A stretch of 64,000 nucleotides of DNA from an uncultured Lachnospiraceae bacterium (GTDB lineage Bacteria; Bacillota; Clostridia; Lachnospirales; Lachnospiraceae), in the NCBI GenBank assembly GCA_910585215.1, contig CAJUDQ010000008.1:31799-95798 (forward strand), in the 5' to 3' direction. Position numbers and translations under genes: made by a program. This document shows, one piece after another, positions 16,757-26,840 of the stretch; position 1 is the stretch's first letter; each line of letters opens with the position of its first letter. Below the pieces are notes generated by a model, which saw only the letters and a program-made list of their open reading frames with translations, had not been told where the DNA came from and ran no database searches.

Positions 16757-18076
16757 TTATAATTGTGTCTCCACAAAAATATCATAAATTGACTTAATTG
16801 CTCCCTCAAAATCACAATTTTTTACCCCGATAATAATATTCAGCTCGCTTGACCCCTGGTCTATCATTTTCACATTAATTCTTGCATGCGCCAGCGCAGA
16901 AAAAATTCTTCCGGCAGTTCCCTTTGCCGCCTTCATTCCGCGTCCCACTACTGCAATCAGCGCCAAATCAGACTCGATATCAATTGAATCCGGATGTGCC
17001 AGCCTGTGAATATCCGCCAGCACCTGCTGTTCTTTTCCTTCAAATTCCGGCTGATGTACAAAAATCGTCATTGTATCAATTCCAGAAGGCATATGTTCAA
17101 ATGAAATTCCATGTTTTTCAAATGCCTCTAATACCTTTCTTCCAAAGCCGATTTCTGAATTCATCATATCCTTTTCAATATTAATTGACACAAAGCCTTT
17201 TTTTCCGGCAATACCTGTAATTGTATATTCCGAACTTCTGCAGGTACTTTCTACAATCATGGTACCTTCGTCTTCCGGTTTATTGGTATTTTTAATATTA
17301 ATCGGAATCCCTTCCTTTCTTACCGGAAAAATCGCATCCTCATGAAGAACTGTCGCTCCCATATATGCAAGCTCTCGAAGTTCCTTATAAGTAATAGATT
17401 TAATTGTTTTAGGATTATGTATAATCCGCGGGTCTGCAATTAAAAAACCAGATACATCTGTCCAGTTCTCATACATATCTACCTTTGCGGCAGCCGCTAC
17501 AATAGAACCAGTCACATCGGAACCGCCTCTGGAAAAGGTTTTTACTCTTCCGTCATCATAAGAACCATAAAATCCGGGAATAACTGCTCTTTCTGTTTCA
17601 TCCAGTTTTATACCCAATATCTCCTCTGTTTTTACTGGATTGTAAGTCCCATCATCATGAAAGAAAATATAATCAGCAGCATCGATAAATTCATATCCCA
17701 GATAATTCGCCATAACAATTCCGTTTAGATATTCTCCGCGGGATGCGGCATAATCGCTGCCTGCCAATTCATGAAAATTCCTTTTTATTATCTCAAATTC
17801 TTCATCTAACGACAAATTTAGTTCAAGTCCTGAAATAATTTCATCATACCTTGTCTTAATTGCCATAAGTTCTTTGTCAAAATTTTTCCCCTCCTGTGCA
17901 AGCGCATAGCACTGGTACAGCATATCCGTAACCTTTATATCTTCATTAAATCTTTTTCCTGGAGCTGATGGAATCACATATCGTCTTCCCTCGTCAGCCC
18001 TGATAATTTCACCTACCTTTTTAAACTGCTCTGCGCTGGCAAGAGAACTCCCGCCAAATTTCACTACTTTTTTCAT
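16757..18076 (-). CDS. lysC: Aspartate kinase
   Basis: Phosphorylates aspartate, the first step toward lysine, threonine, methionine and diaminopimelate. The 439-residue protein begins with the amino-acid-kinase signature VVKFGGSSLAS and contains TFSRGGSDVTGSIVAAA in the kinase domain. The C-terminal third, from about residue 290, carries two ACT domains (GIAGKKGFVSINIEKD; LIAVVGRGM) that normally bind the feedback-inhibiting amino acid. No homoserine dehydrogenase domain, so monofunctional. Start at 18076 has GGAGG upstream. I looked for a lysine riboswitch in the 250-base upstream region and saw none. Single gene, ended by the hairpin at 16686-16744. Confidence 0.95.
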   Translation of the reverse strand: MKKVVKFGGSSLASAEQFKKVGEIIRADEGRRYVIPSAPGKRFNEDIKVTDMLYQCYALAQEGKNFDKELMAIKTRYDEIISGLELNLSLDEEFEIIKRNFHELAGSDYAASRGEYLNGIVMANYLGYEFIDAADYIFFHDDGTYNPVKTEEILGIKLDETERAVIPGFYGSYDDGRVKTFSRGGSDVTGSIVAAAAKVDMYENWTDVSGFLIADPRIIHNPKTIKSITYKELRELAYMGATVLHEDAIFPVRKEGIPINIKNTNKPEDEGTMIVESTCRSSEYTITGIAGKKGFVSINIEKDMMNSEIGFGRKVLEAFEKHGISFEHMPSGIDTMTIFVHQPEFEGKEQQVLADIHRLAHPDSIDIESDLALIAVVGRGMKAAKGTAGRIFSALAHARINVKMIDQGSSELNIIIGVKNCDFEGAIKSIYDIFVETQL

Positions 18077-18282
18077 GATATTCCTCCAGTTTATTTTTTT
18101 AATTAATTCTTTCCTGTCTCTCCTCTATGATTAAAACAATAGGAAATCCACGCATTTTAATTGTTGAAACAGTAATTATTTTATAATATACTTCATGATT
18201 TTACAACCTTATTTTTGAAATTTTTTTCAATAGTTGACTTTATAGAAAATTTACAAAGCAATTTCCTGTAAAGTCAAAAATC

Positions 18283-18306
18283 GGCACACCGATTTCTCAG
18301 TGTGCC
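18283..18306 (-). terminator. Terminator after the M60/cohesin operon
   Basis: Stem GGCACAC/GTGTGCC (18283-18289 with 18300-18306). Read on the minus strand it is followed by GATTTTTGACTTT. It lies 27 bases after the stop of the cohesin-like gene. Confidence 0.8.
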
Positions 18307-18332
18307 AATCCCTGAATACATTTTAGATTCTT

Positions 18333-19409
18333 TTATTTCTCTTTCTTTTTTGTAAGAAACAGAACGATTCCTGCTCCTGCAAGTGCTGCAACTGCAACAA
18401 TTACCCACAATACAATATTGCTTTCATCGCCTGTTTTTGATGCAGTACCATTATCCGAAGCACCTGTCTGTGTCGGTTTTGGAGTAGTGCTTTCCTCTTC
18501 TTTTACCAGCGCATTTTGTGCCGTTTTCAGTTTTGTAAGCATATCTTCCAGTTCTTCTTTGGTTGCACCATTATCAAGCATAAGCTGTGCCTGTTGCATA
18601 AGATGATACAGATTATTCCAGCTTTCTGCTGTATACTCGGAGGAAAGAATCTTATTCAGCTCATTTAACAGCTTTTCAAGAGAAGCCTTTGCCTCCTCTG
18701 CAGAATCTGAAATTCTGACCAAAGCCTTAAATGCAAGCTTTAATCTTTCTGTCATTTCATCTACTTTCTGCTGGTCCGCATTTTTATCTGCCAGAACAAG
18801 TTCTGCCTCTTTTCGAACTCCTTCAAAGGCATTCCAGCTTTCTTCTGTATATTCAGTCTTTACAAGTTCGCTGTAATCCTTCAACAGAGCATCTAACGCC
18901 TCTTTGTTTACATCAGCCGGAGTTTCCGGTTCTTCTGCAATTTTTCCTAACAGTTCAACTTCGTCATCCTGAAATGAAATCGGCTGCATAAATCCGTTAA
19001 TAAATTCAACTGATTCAGGAATCAGAGCAACTTTTATATTTTTTGCTCCCTCTTTATCATTGTCTACTCTCACAGTTCCGATGTTTAAATCTGTCCCGTT
19101 TATAAACAATCCGCTGATACCCGAAATATAAATATTCAGCTTCTTATCTTTATAAGTATATTTCTTAATAGCCTTTTCAGGCAGCTCTTTGTTAAAATCA
19201 ACAGACACCTGTGCCTGGTCGGAAACATTTTTCACATCCACACTGAAAACAAGAGAATTAATATCGGAAACTCCTGTTGTTTCGAGAATATTCAAAATAA
19301 TATCATTGTTGCCGGTTTCTGATTTGTCATTTGCCTGTACCAGCAATGTACCAAGCGCAGCGACTACAATCAGCATAACAACAAGTATATGAATTTTATA
19401 TTTCTTCAT
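18333..19409 (-). CDS. Cell-wall-anchored cohesin-like / FIVAR protein
   Basis: 358 residues. Order: signal or anchor helix (residues 1-26); a beta-rich domain at about 35-155 that resembles a cohesin (LNIYISGISGLFINGTDLNIGTVRV); two FIVAR-type helical repeats (about 165-235 and 240-305, each with YTxESWN); a Thr/Pro-rich linker; and a C-terminal sorting region with KTGDES, a hydrophobic helix and a KKKEK tail. The sorting motif is a KTGD variant instead of LPXTG, as often in Lachnospiraceae. It begins 13 bases after the M60 protease stop and should be its surface receptor if the cohesin and dockerin calls are right. AGAGG precedes the start. Cohesin identity is inferred from pattern, not proven. 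Confidence 0.72.
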   Translation of the reverse strand: MKKYKIHILVVMLIVVAALGTLLVQANDKSETGNNDIILNILETTGVSDINSLVFSVDVKNVSDQAQVSVDFNKELPEKAIKKYTYKDKKLNIYISGISGLFINGTDLNIGTVRVDNDKEGAKNIKVALIPESVEFINGFMQPISFQDDEVELLGKIAEEPETPADVNKEALDALLKDYSELVKTEYTEESWNAFEGVRKEAELVLADKNADQQKVDEMTERLKLAFKALVRISDSAEEAKASLEKLLNELNKILSSEYTAESWNNLYHLMQQAQLMLDNGATKEELEDMLTKLKTAQNALVKEEESTTPKPTQTGASDNGTASKTGDESNIVLWVIVAVAALAGAGIVLFLTKKKEK

Positions 19410-19422
19410 TTTTACCTCTATT

Positions 19423-22400
19423 CTATTGATTTGTCAATTCAATCTCTGGCAGTACTGCCGGCACATCATAGAACATGCTGTCACTGACTAAACGCTGTCC
19501 CTCATTTGTAAGTGCATTGTTTACACGGTAAAGCTCTGCACGTACTTTTTTCGGAAGATTGTTTTCGTCAAGATTTTCAGGAGTAATCCAGTAAATCCAT
19601 GTTCCGTCGCTGGTTTCTCCAAGCTCGCCTTTATCAGGAACATCCGCAAGTATTACCTGTTCAGCTTTCAATTCTCCGGCCTCTGTAATTCCACCGACAA
19701 TGGTTCCATTTTCATCATAAAGGATTCCCACATTATATGCCGGATTTCCTTTATATTTACCAATAAAGACAAGTGAACCTGCTGGGATTTTCTCATCCTT
19801 TGCACTGTCAGCAACATAATCATTCTTCAGTATTCCAATAATCGGCTGACCATCATCTGCTGCTCTGAAATCTACATTATCTCCACTTGGTCCTAATACA
19901 TCAAGTTCAGGTATGGTAATTTCCTTTCCATCCCTTCCTTCGATAACAAATTTCAAATAAGCAGCTTTATAAGTGCAAATCCACGGGTCATCACCCTCCT
20001 GAAAATAAATCTTCTGGTCTTTTTCCAGTGCATTTAATTCACCTTCTGATACCAGCTTCCAGTTTGTCTTATCCTCACTGATATATACTTTATAACTGCC
20101 AACGCTGCTCTCTCCGCCTGCACGGTAACGAACACCTGTAACAGTCAGTGACTGATGGAAATCAAGAACAACAGAAACTTCTTTTCCAACAGAAGCAGTT
20201 CCCTTGAAAATAGTTGCTGCATCATTGTCAATAATGTTGTTTCTTCCATCTTCAGTAAGCTCTTCATCCGGATAATCCTCTGTATTTTCAGGGTTCTTCA
20301 CCTGCTCTTCTATTGGTGTAATATTATTTAATTCTACTTCCCACAAAGTCTTTCCGTGGTCGCCGTCATGCTCTATTTTCACCGGAGCCAGTGTTTTTAC
20401 TGCTGAACGGTTCATAAAGTGGTCTACTGCAGCAACCTTATAGGTAAGTACACGGTTATTAATTGCAGTTACATGGTCGGTAAATTCACTTTCTGTAGTA
20501 AATCCAACTACCTGTTCCTGTACTTTACCATCTGATATAATACATCTGGTAATTTCATATCCAAGTACTACTTCTGGATTTGCATTGTGTCCAAGCTCAA
20601 TCTTAACATCATTCTTTACATTTGTATCTACAACTGCCTGCATGTCATTCAGAATATCCTGACCTTTTATCGTAGCCGCTGTGCCATTTTCTATCTCATA
20701 TACACGGGATTCATCATTTACATAATAAATTGCTCTGGTTTCCGGCTCAAACTGGCTGATATAAGCAGTTGTTTCTTCATCTGGAATATATCCCCAATGT
20801 ACAAAGAAATCAGTCAAATCTTTTTCTGCCGCTGCACTTGCAAGTCTGATAAAGTTCTGTTCTGTTCCCCCATTCAAAGCAAGCGCTATTTCGCCACTAC
20901 CTGTCGGTGCTTTGGAAGGAGTTCTTGAATAGGTATCCACACGTGCATAGAACAGATTTGCCAGCTGTTCTTCATAATTTTCATAGGTCTTGTAATTATA
21001 GCCTCTGTCATAAGCAAGATGAAGTTGCCAGTACATTGCGAGTGCTACCTTTCCATTTCCCGGACGTCCTATAGAACCGGAAGTTACATGGTCATATACA
21101 CTCTGATATGCAAATCTTGCTGTACTGTTCACCTCTGCGCCACGAGTTGAAAGCTGTGCAAAATAGTTATTGGTAATCTCTGCAATTGCATAAGTGCCCT
21201 GATTAATATCATGACCGATTTCATGACCAATACCCCAGCCAAACATCTGGCCGCTGATATATTTTCCATTTTCCTCTACAAGCTTCTGGCCTGAAGAAAG
21301 ACCACTTACAGAACCCCATTCGATACCAATATGATTGCCACCTGCATACATAAATGCGCCTGCAAACATTCTGTGATAACGAATATTGAGATGCTGTGAT
21401 GGAAGTTTATCTACCTGGTTTTCTGCATTGTCATTCAATCCCTTATGCTGATAATACAGATACATCATCTGATTCATTGCTGTCAGTGAAGAACTTAACT
21501 TTTCTGCCTTTTGTTGTACAGTACCTGTACCAAGACCTGCCAGAATCTGTTCAGAAGAAACTGAATACATCATTAAATCCAGCATAATCTCTGTTGCACC
21601 TGCAATACAGTTCATCTTGTCATAATCATAATCAACAGAAACATTTCCTTTATGCTGAGTATTATGAATAGTTTCCAGCTCAGGTACTTTCTTTTCAAGT
21701 GCCTCTACATAAGCGGTAATTCTTGTATTCCACTCTTCACTGTCCTCTTCAATTTGATAAAGGTCTAATACTGGAATATCTGTACCACCGCTGACACGCA
21801 CTGCATATCTGTCATTCTGGTTATTTCCATTGTATCCTACATATAAGGAACCACCTTTTTCAAACATACGGTCTGTCTGTTTTGGAATAGAAACTTCATT
21901 TCTTCCCACCTTCAGTCTGGCAACCTGTGTTACAAATCCGCCGGACTCTGAGTGATACTGAGTTGCATAGAGATATAAATCTGTTGCATCTCCTGTTTTT
22001 CCTTTGTTGCTTCCTACATAAATTACAACGCTTTCATTTGCATATGCGGAAACACCAATTGGCTGCCATGAATTTAATCCTCCAAAGCCTTTGCCGCCAT
22101 CCTTCTTTGAAGTAAGACTGGTGTGAATATTTACAATATTTCCCAATCCCTGTTGTGCAAAAATACTCTTTGCATTATCCAGTTCTTTCTGAATCATATC
22201 TCTGTCGATATGATATTCATTGTTTACCTGCGTATCCAGACGTGTCTGAAGTGCATCCAAATCTGCCTGTGTCACATCTTCTCTCAAGGTGGTATACAAA
22301 TCGTCACTAAACAGATTATAAATATCATTTTCCAGACTGTCATATTCGTGGAAACGCATTTCTGCAATACTCAAACCTCTTCCATAAGACTGAATACATA

Positions 22401-24711
22401 TCTGGAATTTTGTTGCCTGAACACCTTCAGGGAATTTAATCAGATACCATGCTCTGTTATTTTCATCCAGCCGTTTTACTAGAGAAATTCCCTTTACATC
22501 TGTTCCATCTGCCAGTACTCTTACACTAGAAAGACCATTTTTTTCAATTGCCTGAGCAAAGCTGATGTATCCGATATTGTAAGCCTTATCCAGAGTTACA
22601 GTAATTCCCTTATCACTTCCATAATAAGAACATCCATCATCCCAGTCAGCAATGTTATAATAAGAAGTATAAAGATTATCAAAAACTCCAAGCGCTGATT
22701 TTACATTTTCTGCATCCAGAGGACTGTCAACCATACTTCTTATATTTGACCCTTGTATTACTGCATTTACAATATGGCTGCTCAGAGTTCCTTCTCCCGA
22801 GGAGACATTAATTAAACGATATTCTGGAAGCTTTGCTGCCTCAATAGCAATCGTTGCTATCTGAGAATGAATCGATGCAGGACCTTCTCCATTCTCATTT
22901 ACACCTGTAACATAAACTTCATAGGAAACCAAATCTTCCAAACCTGTGATTTGATAGCTGTTTGCCTCAATACCGGTAATTTTTGTAAATTCGGTATCTG
23001 TCTCTTTCTTATAAAACAGGTTGTAAGTATCTGTATCCTCCATCTTTTTCCATCCGGCTGTAATGGTACGATATCCACCTTTTAAAGTCAGATTATCAGG
23101 AGCATCCGGTTTCTTTGTAGTAAATGGAACTGCAGTCACTTCTTCACCATAACCACTCTTCCATTCTCCATTGATAGACTGTACACGAACAGTATATACT
23201 GTTTTATTTACCAGTTCATCTCCGTTAAATGAACCAACATCCAGAGTTGTCTGTGCGGTTCTCTTTGTTTCGGTTACAATTGTTCCATCTTCAATTTCAG
23301 CAGAGATTTCAACTTCATAACCGGTAATATTCACACATGGGTCCCATGAAACAGTAAACTTCTTATCTGCTTCCACAACAGAAAGATTCTGTGGAATATC
23401 CATCTGTGGTGCCGGAATACGCTCTTCCATATTGTTTAAAAACTCTACGGTTGATATTTCAGCCAGATTATTGCTCTGTGTACCCGTAATTACAATTGTT
23501 ACTTTCTTTACGGCTATCTGACCTGCAAAATCTACTACCAGAACTCCATTTTCCCATTTGGCAGAAGGTCCTCCGCTGCGAAGCATTGCGAACATTGCTG
23601 CCTGCGGATTTGGATTTGGAATGGAAATCGGTATCATCTCTGTACCGCCATCTTCTGTCTCTACTTCTACTTCAATAGTTCCTTGTGTAATTGGATTATC
23701 TTTGTTACCCCTTAAAGTAAGTCCACCCATTTCTTTAGACTTATCTTCTATAACAGGAAAAGCCACTTTAATTGGACTTTCTTCAGAAATAGGAGTATCT
23801 TCCTTCCATTTCAACTTGATTCCGTCAGAGGATGCCCTGAGAATGTTGCCAAGTTCTCCGTCTACAATCTCGATTTTATCCTTATCAGCGGCATCAAGCT
23901 CTACTGACAGTACTCTTTCAGAAATACTTTTTTCCACAGAGGAAATATTATCTCCCTCATAATAAAGACTCTGTGCAAGACATTGCAAATCTGCAAGACT
24001 GACTTTATCGTCATTGTTCAGATTACAATCAGAAGTACTTTCTGCATTTTCCTCAATAGCTCTGATAATCAAATCTACATCTTCATCGTCCAGACTTCCG
24101 TCCTGATTGACATCACCCCGTTTAATAACTCCCGGATGAACAGCATCTCTTTGATATTCATATCCTGCCAGCCATCCATTTGAAACAGCAATGGAATAAT
24201 TATATTCCGCTTCTACTGAAAGTTCCTGCTTATAAGTCAAATATCGCGGATTGCTGACTTCCAGTATATAATCACCTGGCTCTATTTCAAAAGCCACATA
24301 CGTATTTCCTGATTCTGATTCTTCTTGATCCAGTTCCAGGCGAAGTTCTTTCGTTTCTTCTGTACCTTCTCCCTGCAATTTAATCTGATAAATTTCCGGA
24401 TTTACCAGATTGTAGGCAGTTGCCATAGAAACTTTTACTACATTTTTCTTTGACGAGGATACCGGTATATCCTCTTTGTCTGTTTGTTCCTTCTCTGGCG
24501 AATCCTGATTCTCCGGTTCCGATGTAACTTTTTCAGGTTCCTCCGGTTTTTCAGGTTTCTCTTCGCCATCACTTGCCGTTGCTTCTTTCTCCGGCTGTTG
24601 TCTGACAGCTGCCTCTTCTGTATTTTTCACAATACTATCCGCTGCGTATACGGGAAAAATACTTGAAAAAGTCAGAACTGCTGCCAATAGATAGGCAATT
24701 TTTCTTTTCAT
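19423..24711 (-). CDS. Secreted M60-family (mucinase-type) metalloprotease with dockerin-like module
   Basis: 1762 residues. Order: signal peptide (1-24); acidic Pro/Glu linker (30-85); a beta domain; a dockerin-like pair of calcium loops at about 198-250 (GDVNQDGSLDDEDVDLI and DCNLNNDDKVSLADLQ); a cohesin/CBM-like region; two fibronectin-III domains (about 435-620); an F5/8-like region; the M60 peptidase with HEIGH at H1163-H1167 and a following Glu; and a C-terminal F5/8-type carbohydrate-binding domain (about 1530-1665). M60 enzymes cut heavily O-glycosylated proteins such as mucins. No sorting signal of its own; the downstream gene encodes a wall-anchored cohesin-like protein. Start has AAGGAGG. 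A strong candidate for host-mucin use. Confidence 0.88.
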   Translation of the reverse strand: MKRKIAYLLAAVLTFSSIFPVYAADSIVKNTEEAAVRQQPEKEATASDGEEKPEKPEEPEKVTSEPENQDSPEKEQTDKEDIPVSSSKKNVVKVSMATAYNLVNPEIYQIKLQGEGTEETKELRLELDQEESESGNTYVAFEIEPGDYILEVSNPRYLTYKQELSVEAEYNYSIAVSNGWLAGYEYQRDAVHPGVIKRGDVNQDGSLDDEDVDLIIRAIEENAESTSDCNLNNDDKVSLADLQCLAQSLYYEGDNISSVEKSISERVLSVELDAADKDKIEIVDGELGNILRASSDGIKLKWKEDTPISEESPIKVAFPVIEDKSKEMGGLTLRGNKDNPITQGTIEVEVETEDGGTEMIPISIPNPNPQAAMFAMLRSGGPSAKWENGVLVVDFAGQIAVKKVTIVITGTQSNNLAEISTVEFLNNMEERIPAPQMDIPQNLSVVEADKKFTVSWDPCVNITGYEVEISAEIEDGTIVTETKRTAQTTLDVGSFNGDELVNKTVYTVRVQSINGEWKSGYGEEVTAVPFTTKKPDAPDNLTLKGGYRTITAGWKKMEDTDTYNLFYKKETDTEFTKITGIEANSYQITGLEDLVSYEVYVTGVNENGEGPASIHSQIATIAIEAAKLPEYRLINVSSGEGTLSSHIVNAVIQGSNIRSMVDSPLDAENVKSALGVFDNLYTSYYNIADWDDGCSYYGSDKGITVTLDKAYNIGYISFAQAIEKNGLSSVRVLADGTDVKGISLVKRLDENNRAWYLIKFPEGVQATKFQICIQSYGRGLSIAEMRFHEYDSLENDIYNLFSDDLYTTLREDVTQADLDALQTRLDTQVNNEYHIDRDMIQKELDNAKSIFAQQGLGNIVNIHTSLTSKKDGGKGFGGLNSWQPIGVSAYANESVVIYVGSNKGKTGDATDLYLYATQYHSESGGFVTQVARLKVGRNEVSIPKQTDRMFEKGGSLYVGYNGNNQNDRYAVRVSGGTDIPVLDLYQIEEDSEEWNTRITAYVEALEKKVPELETIHNTQHKGNVSVDYDYDKMNCIAGATEIMLDLMMYSVSSEQILAGLGTGTVQQKAEKLSSSLTAMNQMMYLYYQHKGLNDNAENQVDKLPSQHLNIRYHRMFAGAFMYAGGNHIGIEWGSVSGLSSGQKLVEENGKYISGQMFGWGIGHEIGHDINQGTYAIAEITNNYFAQLSTRGAEVNSTARFAYQSVYDHVTSGSIGRPGNGKVALAMYWQLHLAYDRGYNYKTYENYEEQLANLFYARVDTYSRTPSKAPTGSGEIALALNGGTEQNFIRLASAAAEKDLTDFFVHWGYIPDEETTAYISQFEPETRAIYYVNDESRVYEIENGTAATIKGQDILNDMQAVVDTNVKNDVKIELGHNANPEVVLGYEITRCIISDGKVQEQVVGFTTESEFTDHVTAINNRVLTYKVAAVDHFMNRSAVKTLAPVKIEHDGDHGKTLWEVELNNITPIEEQVKNPENTEDYPDEELTEDGRNNIIDNDAATIFKGTASVGKEVSVVLDFHQSLTVTGVRYRAGGESSVGSYKVYISEDKTNWKLVSEGELNALEKDQKIYFQEGDDPWICTYKAAYLKFVIEGRDGKEITIPELDVLGPSGDNVDFRAADDGQPIIGILKNDYVADSAKDEKIPAGSLVFIGKYKGNPAYNVGILYDENGTIVGGITEAGELKAEQVILADVPDKGELGETSDGTWIYWITPENLDENNLPKKVRAELYRVNNALTNEGQRLVSDSMFYDVPAVLPEIELTNQ

Positions 24712-24907
24712 TATTTCCTCCTTATCCTTGAAATATTTTCAAACATTTTCTACCTGAAAATAGAAGTAGTTTAAATACCATATTTTAGCACAAAAAGGAG
24801 AAAATAGCAAGATATTTTTTAAATTTCAAATCTAAATTTACCTGTTTCAAACACTTATTGAAAAAATATGTTTTTCTGTATTTGCGCCATTTTCTAAATA
24901 TATTTTG

Positions 24908-24936
24908 TTGAAGAAACAAGATTTTTATGTTATTAT
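24908..24936 (+). promoter_or_regulatory. Promoter of the phosphatidylethanolamine operon
   Basis: TTGAAG (24908-24913), 17-base spacer, TATTAT (24931-24936). It points to the gene at 24975 and fits a main-sigma promoter. It lies in the 263-base divergent region opposite the M60 gene; I see no second clear promoter for that gene. Confidence 0.6.
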
Positions 24937-24974
24937 GGTAAAGCAATTATTTTTTAACCTAAAGGAGAGTAACA

Positions 24975-26078
24975 ATGAAAGGGCAAAACAACGATTTTCC
25001 ATTAAATACAATTGAAAGCAGTTCAAAACAGCCGCCGGAAGCTCCAAAAAAACAGAATAAGCTTCTATGGACCATTCTTTTTATCGCAATCGCGGCTGCA
25101 AGCATCTGGGCAGTAACATCACAAAACAGAGATTTTTCAATAAAAGATTTTTTATCCTATCTGTCAAATGCTTCTCCTGTATGGATTTTTGCTGCTGTTC
25201 TTTCCATGATTGCATATATTGTAGTGGAGGCATATGCAATTATTTATCTGTGCAAAGGGCTCGGATATAAATGTAAATGGAAAAACGGATTTCTTTACTC
25301 TGCATCGGATATTTATTTTTCGGCTATTACTCCATCTGCTACCGGAGGTCAGCCAGCATGTGCCTATTTTATGGTAAAGGATAAAGTACCCGGCGCAATT
25401 GCCACAGTTACCTTGCTGTTAAATGTAATGATGTATACACTTTCTTTGATTTTAATCGGTATTATCATTATGATTGTCAATCCGAAAACTTTTTTCTGTT
25501 TTCATCCGATTTCAATGGCATTAATTGCGATTGGCTATATTCTCCAGCTTGGTCTGGCTCTTCTTTTTTACTTTGTATTATACAAAAAAGATTTTCTGCA
25601 TCGAATATGCAATAACACACTGCGTCTGTTTGGAAAAATCCATCTGGTAAACAATGTAGAAAAAAAGCTTGCCAAGCTAAATAAGACAATGGAAGAATAT
25701 CACAGTTATTCAAATATACTGAAAAAACAGCGCCGAATGATTGTAAAAACCCTGCTTTTGAATGTTCTTCAGCGTTTTGCCCAAATCGCTGTTACTATGT
25801 TTGTATTTCTTGCTACTGGAGGAATCCTCGGGCAGGCACTTGACATATGGTCGATTCAAAACTTTGTAGTTATCGGTGCTTCCTGTATACCAATTCCGGG
25901 AGCTATCGGAATCACAGACTATTTAATGCTTGACGGATTTGGCAAATTGATGGAATCACAGCAGGCTACCAATTTAGAGCTGCTCAGCAGAACTTTGTCT
26001 TTCTACTGCTGTATTTTTATCTGTGGCATTTCTGTTATTTTAAAATATTACCTACTGAAAAGGAGAAGCAAAACATGA
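24975..26078 (+). CDS. Flippase-like membrane protein (LPG synthase TM / UPF0104 family)
   Basis: 367 residues with about seven or eight hydrophobic segments and a charged cytoplasmic N-terminus. The pattern SAITPSATGGQPACAYFM and IPIPGAIGITDYLMLDGF near the end matches the membrane part of MprF-type lysyl-phosphatidylglycerol synthases (PF03706), without the soluble aminoacyl-transferase domain. Such stand-alone proteins are thought to flip or modify lipids. It is the first gene of an operon with pssA (four-base ATGA overlap) and psd, so I infer a role in moving or handling phosphatidylserine or phosphatidylethanolamine; substrate not proven. Start supported by AAAGGAGAG. Confidence 0.82.
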   Translation: MKGQNNDFPLNTIESSSKQPPEAPKKQNKLLWTILFIAIAAASIWAVTSQNRDFSIKDFLSYLSNASPVWIFAAVLSMIAYIVVEAYAIIYLCKGLGYKCKWKNGFLYSASDIYFSAITPSATGGQPACAYFMVKDKVPGAIATVTLLLNVMMYTLSLILIGIIIMIVNPKTFFCFHPISMALIAIGYILQLGLALLFYFVLYKKDFLHRICNNTLRLFGKIHLVNNVEKKLAKLNKTMEEYHSYSNILKKQRRMIVKTLLLNVLQRFAQIAVTMFVFLATGGILGQALDIWSIQNFVVIGASCIPIPGAIGITDYLMLDGFGKLMESQQATNLELLSRTLSFYCCIFICGISVILKYYLLKRRSKT

Positions 26079-26773
26079 TTGGCTTTTATGATTATACCGT
26101 AATATTAACCTATCTTTCCCTTATATCATCTGGTATTGGCATTATGATTTCTTTAAGTGGAAAAGGCCACCCCTATTTCGGCGTATTTTTTCTGTTATTT
26201 TGCGGTCTGTGTGATGCATTTGACGGCAAGGTTGCAAGAACAAAGAAAAATCGGTCTGATATGGAAAGAAATTTTGGTATACAAATTGATTCACTTTCGG
26301 ATGTTATTGCCTTTGGAGTATTGCCGGCATGTATCGGTGCAGCAATGATACGCACCTCTCCTTTTTTGATAAACACTCTGAAAATCAACTGCGGTATATG
26401 GTATGGCACATTGATACGCTTTTCGCTTTTTTCCATATTGATTTTGTATATTCTTGCAGCACTGATTCGACTGGCATATTTTAATGTTACAGAAGAAGAG
26501 CGACAGAAAATGGAGGCTTGTACAAGAACTGAATATACAGGACTTCCTGTTACTTCGGCGGCTCTTATTTTTCCCACTATTCTGCTTTTACAGTATATTA
26601 TTCCTGCCGATGTCACTCTTTTATATATACTTGTTGTACTTTTTACCGGAATTGCGTTTGTCTCAAAATTTCATATCAAAAAGCCGGAATTAAAAGGAAT
26701 CCTGATTATGGTGGCGATTGGTGTCATAGAATTTATCCTGTTAATTCTTTCAAAAAAATTTCTTCACAAATAG
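26075..26773 (+). CDS. pssA: CDP-diacylglycerol-serine O-phosphatidyltransferase
   Basis: Condenses CDP-diacylglycerol with serine to give phosphatidylserine. 232 residues with several membrane helices and the CDP-alcohol phosphotransferase motif DAFDGKVAR..GIQIDSLSDVIAFG near residues 46-85; the spacing between the AR and the G of the motif is longer than the textbook form, as in other clostridial PssA. It overlaps the flippase-like gene by four bases (ATGA) and is followed 67 bases later by psd, so the three genes form a phosphatidylethanolamine unit. Confidence 0.9.
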   Translation: MIGFYDYTVILTYLSLISSGIGIMISLSGKGHPYFGVFFLLFCGLCDAFDGKVARTKKNRSDMERNFGIQIDSLSDVIAFGVLPACIGAAMIRTSPFLINTLKINCGIWYGTLIRFSLFSILILYILAALIRLAYFNVTEEERQKMEACTRTEYTGLPVTSAALIFPTILLLQYIIPADVTLLYILVVLFTGIAFVSKFHIKKPELKGILIMVAIGVIEFILLILSKKFLHK

Positions 26774-26840
26774 TATCCGGCACAATTTACATAACACCGA
26801 TTATTTAGAACCATTTCATTTAAAAAAGGAAAAAAATACT

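Noticed and set aside
18077..18280. Lysine riboswitch upstream of aspartate kinase
   Set aside because: The conserved lysine-riboswitch core motifs are not present, and no terminator/antiterminator pair is seen.
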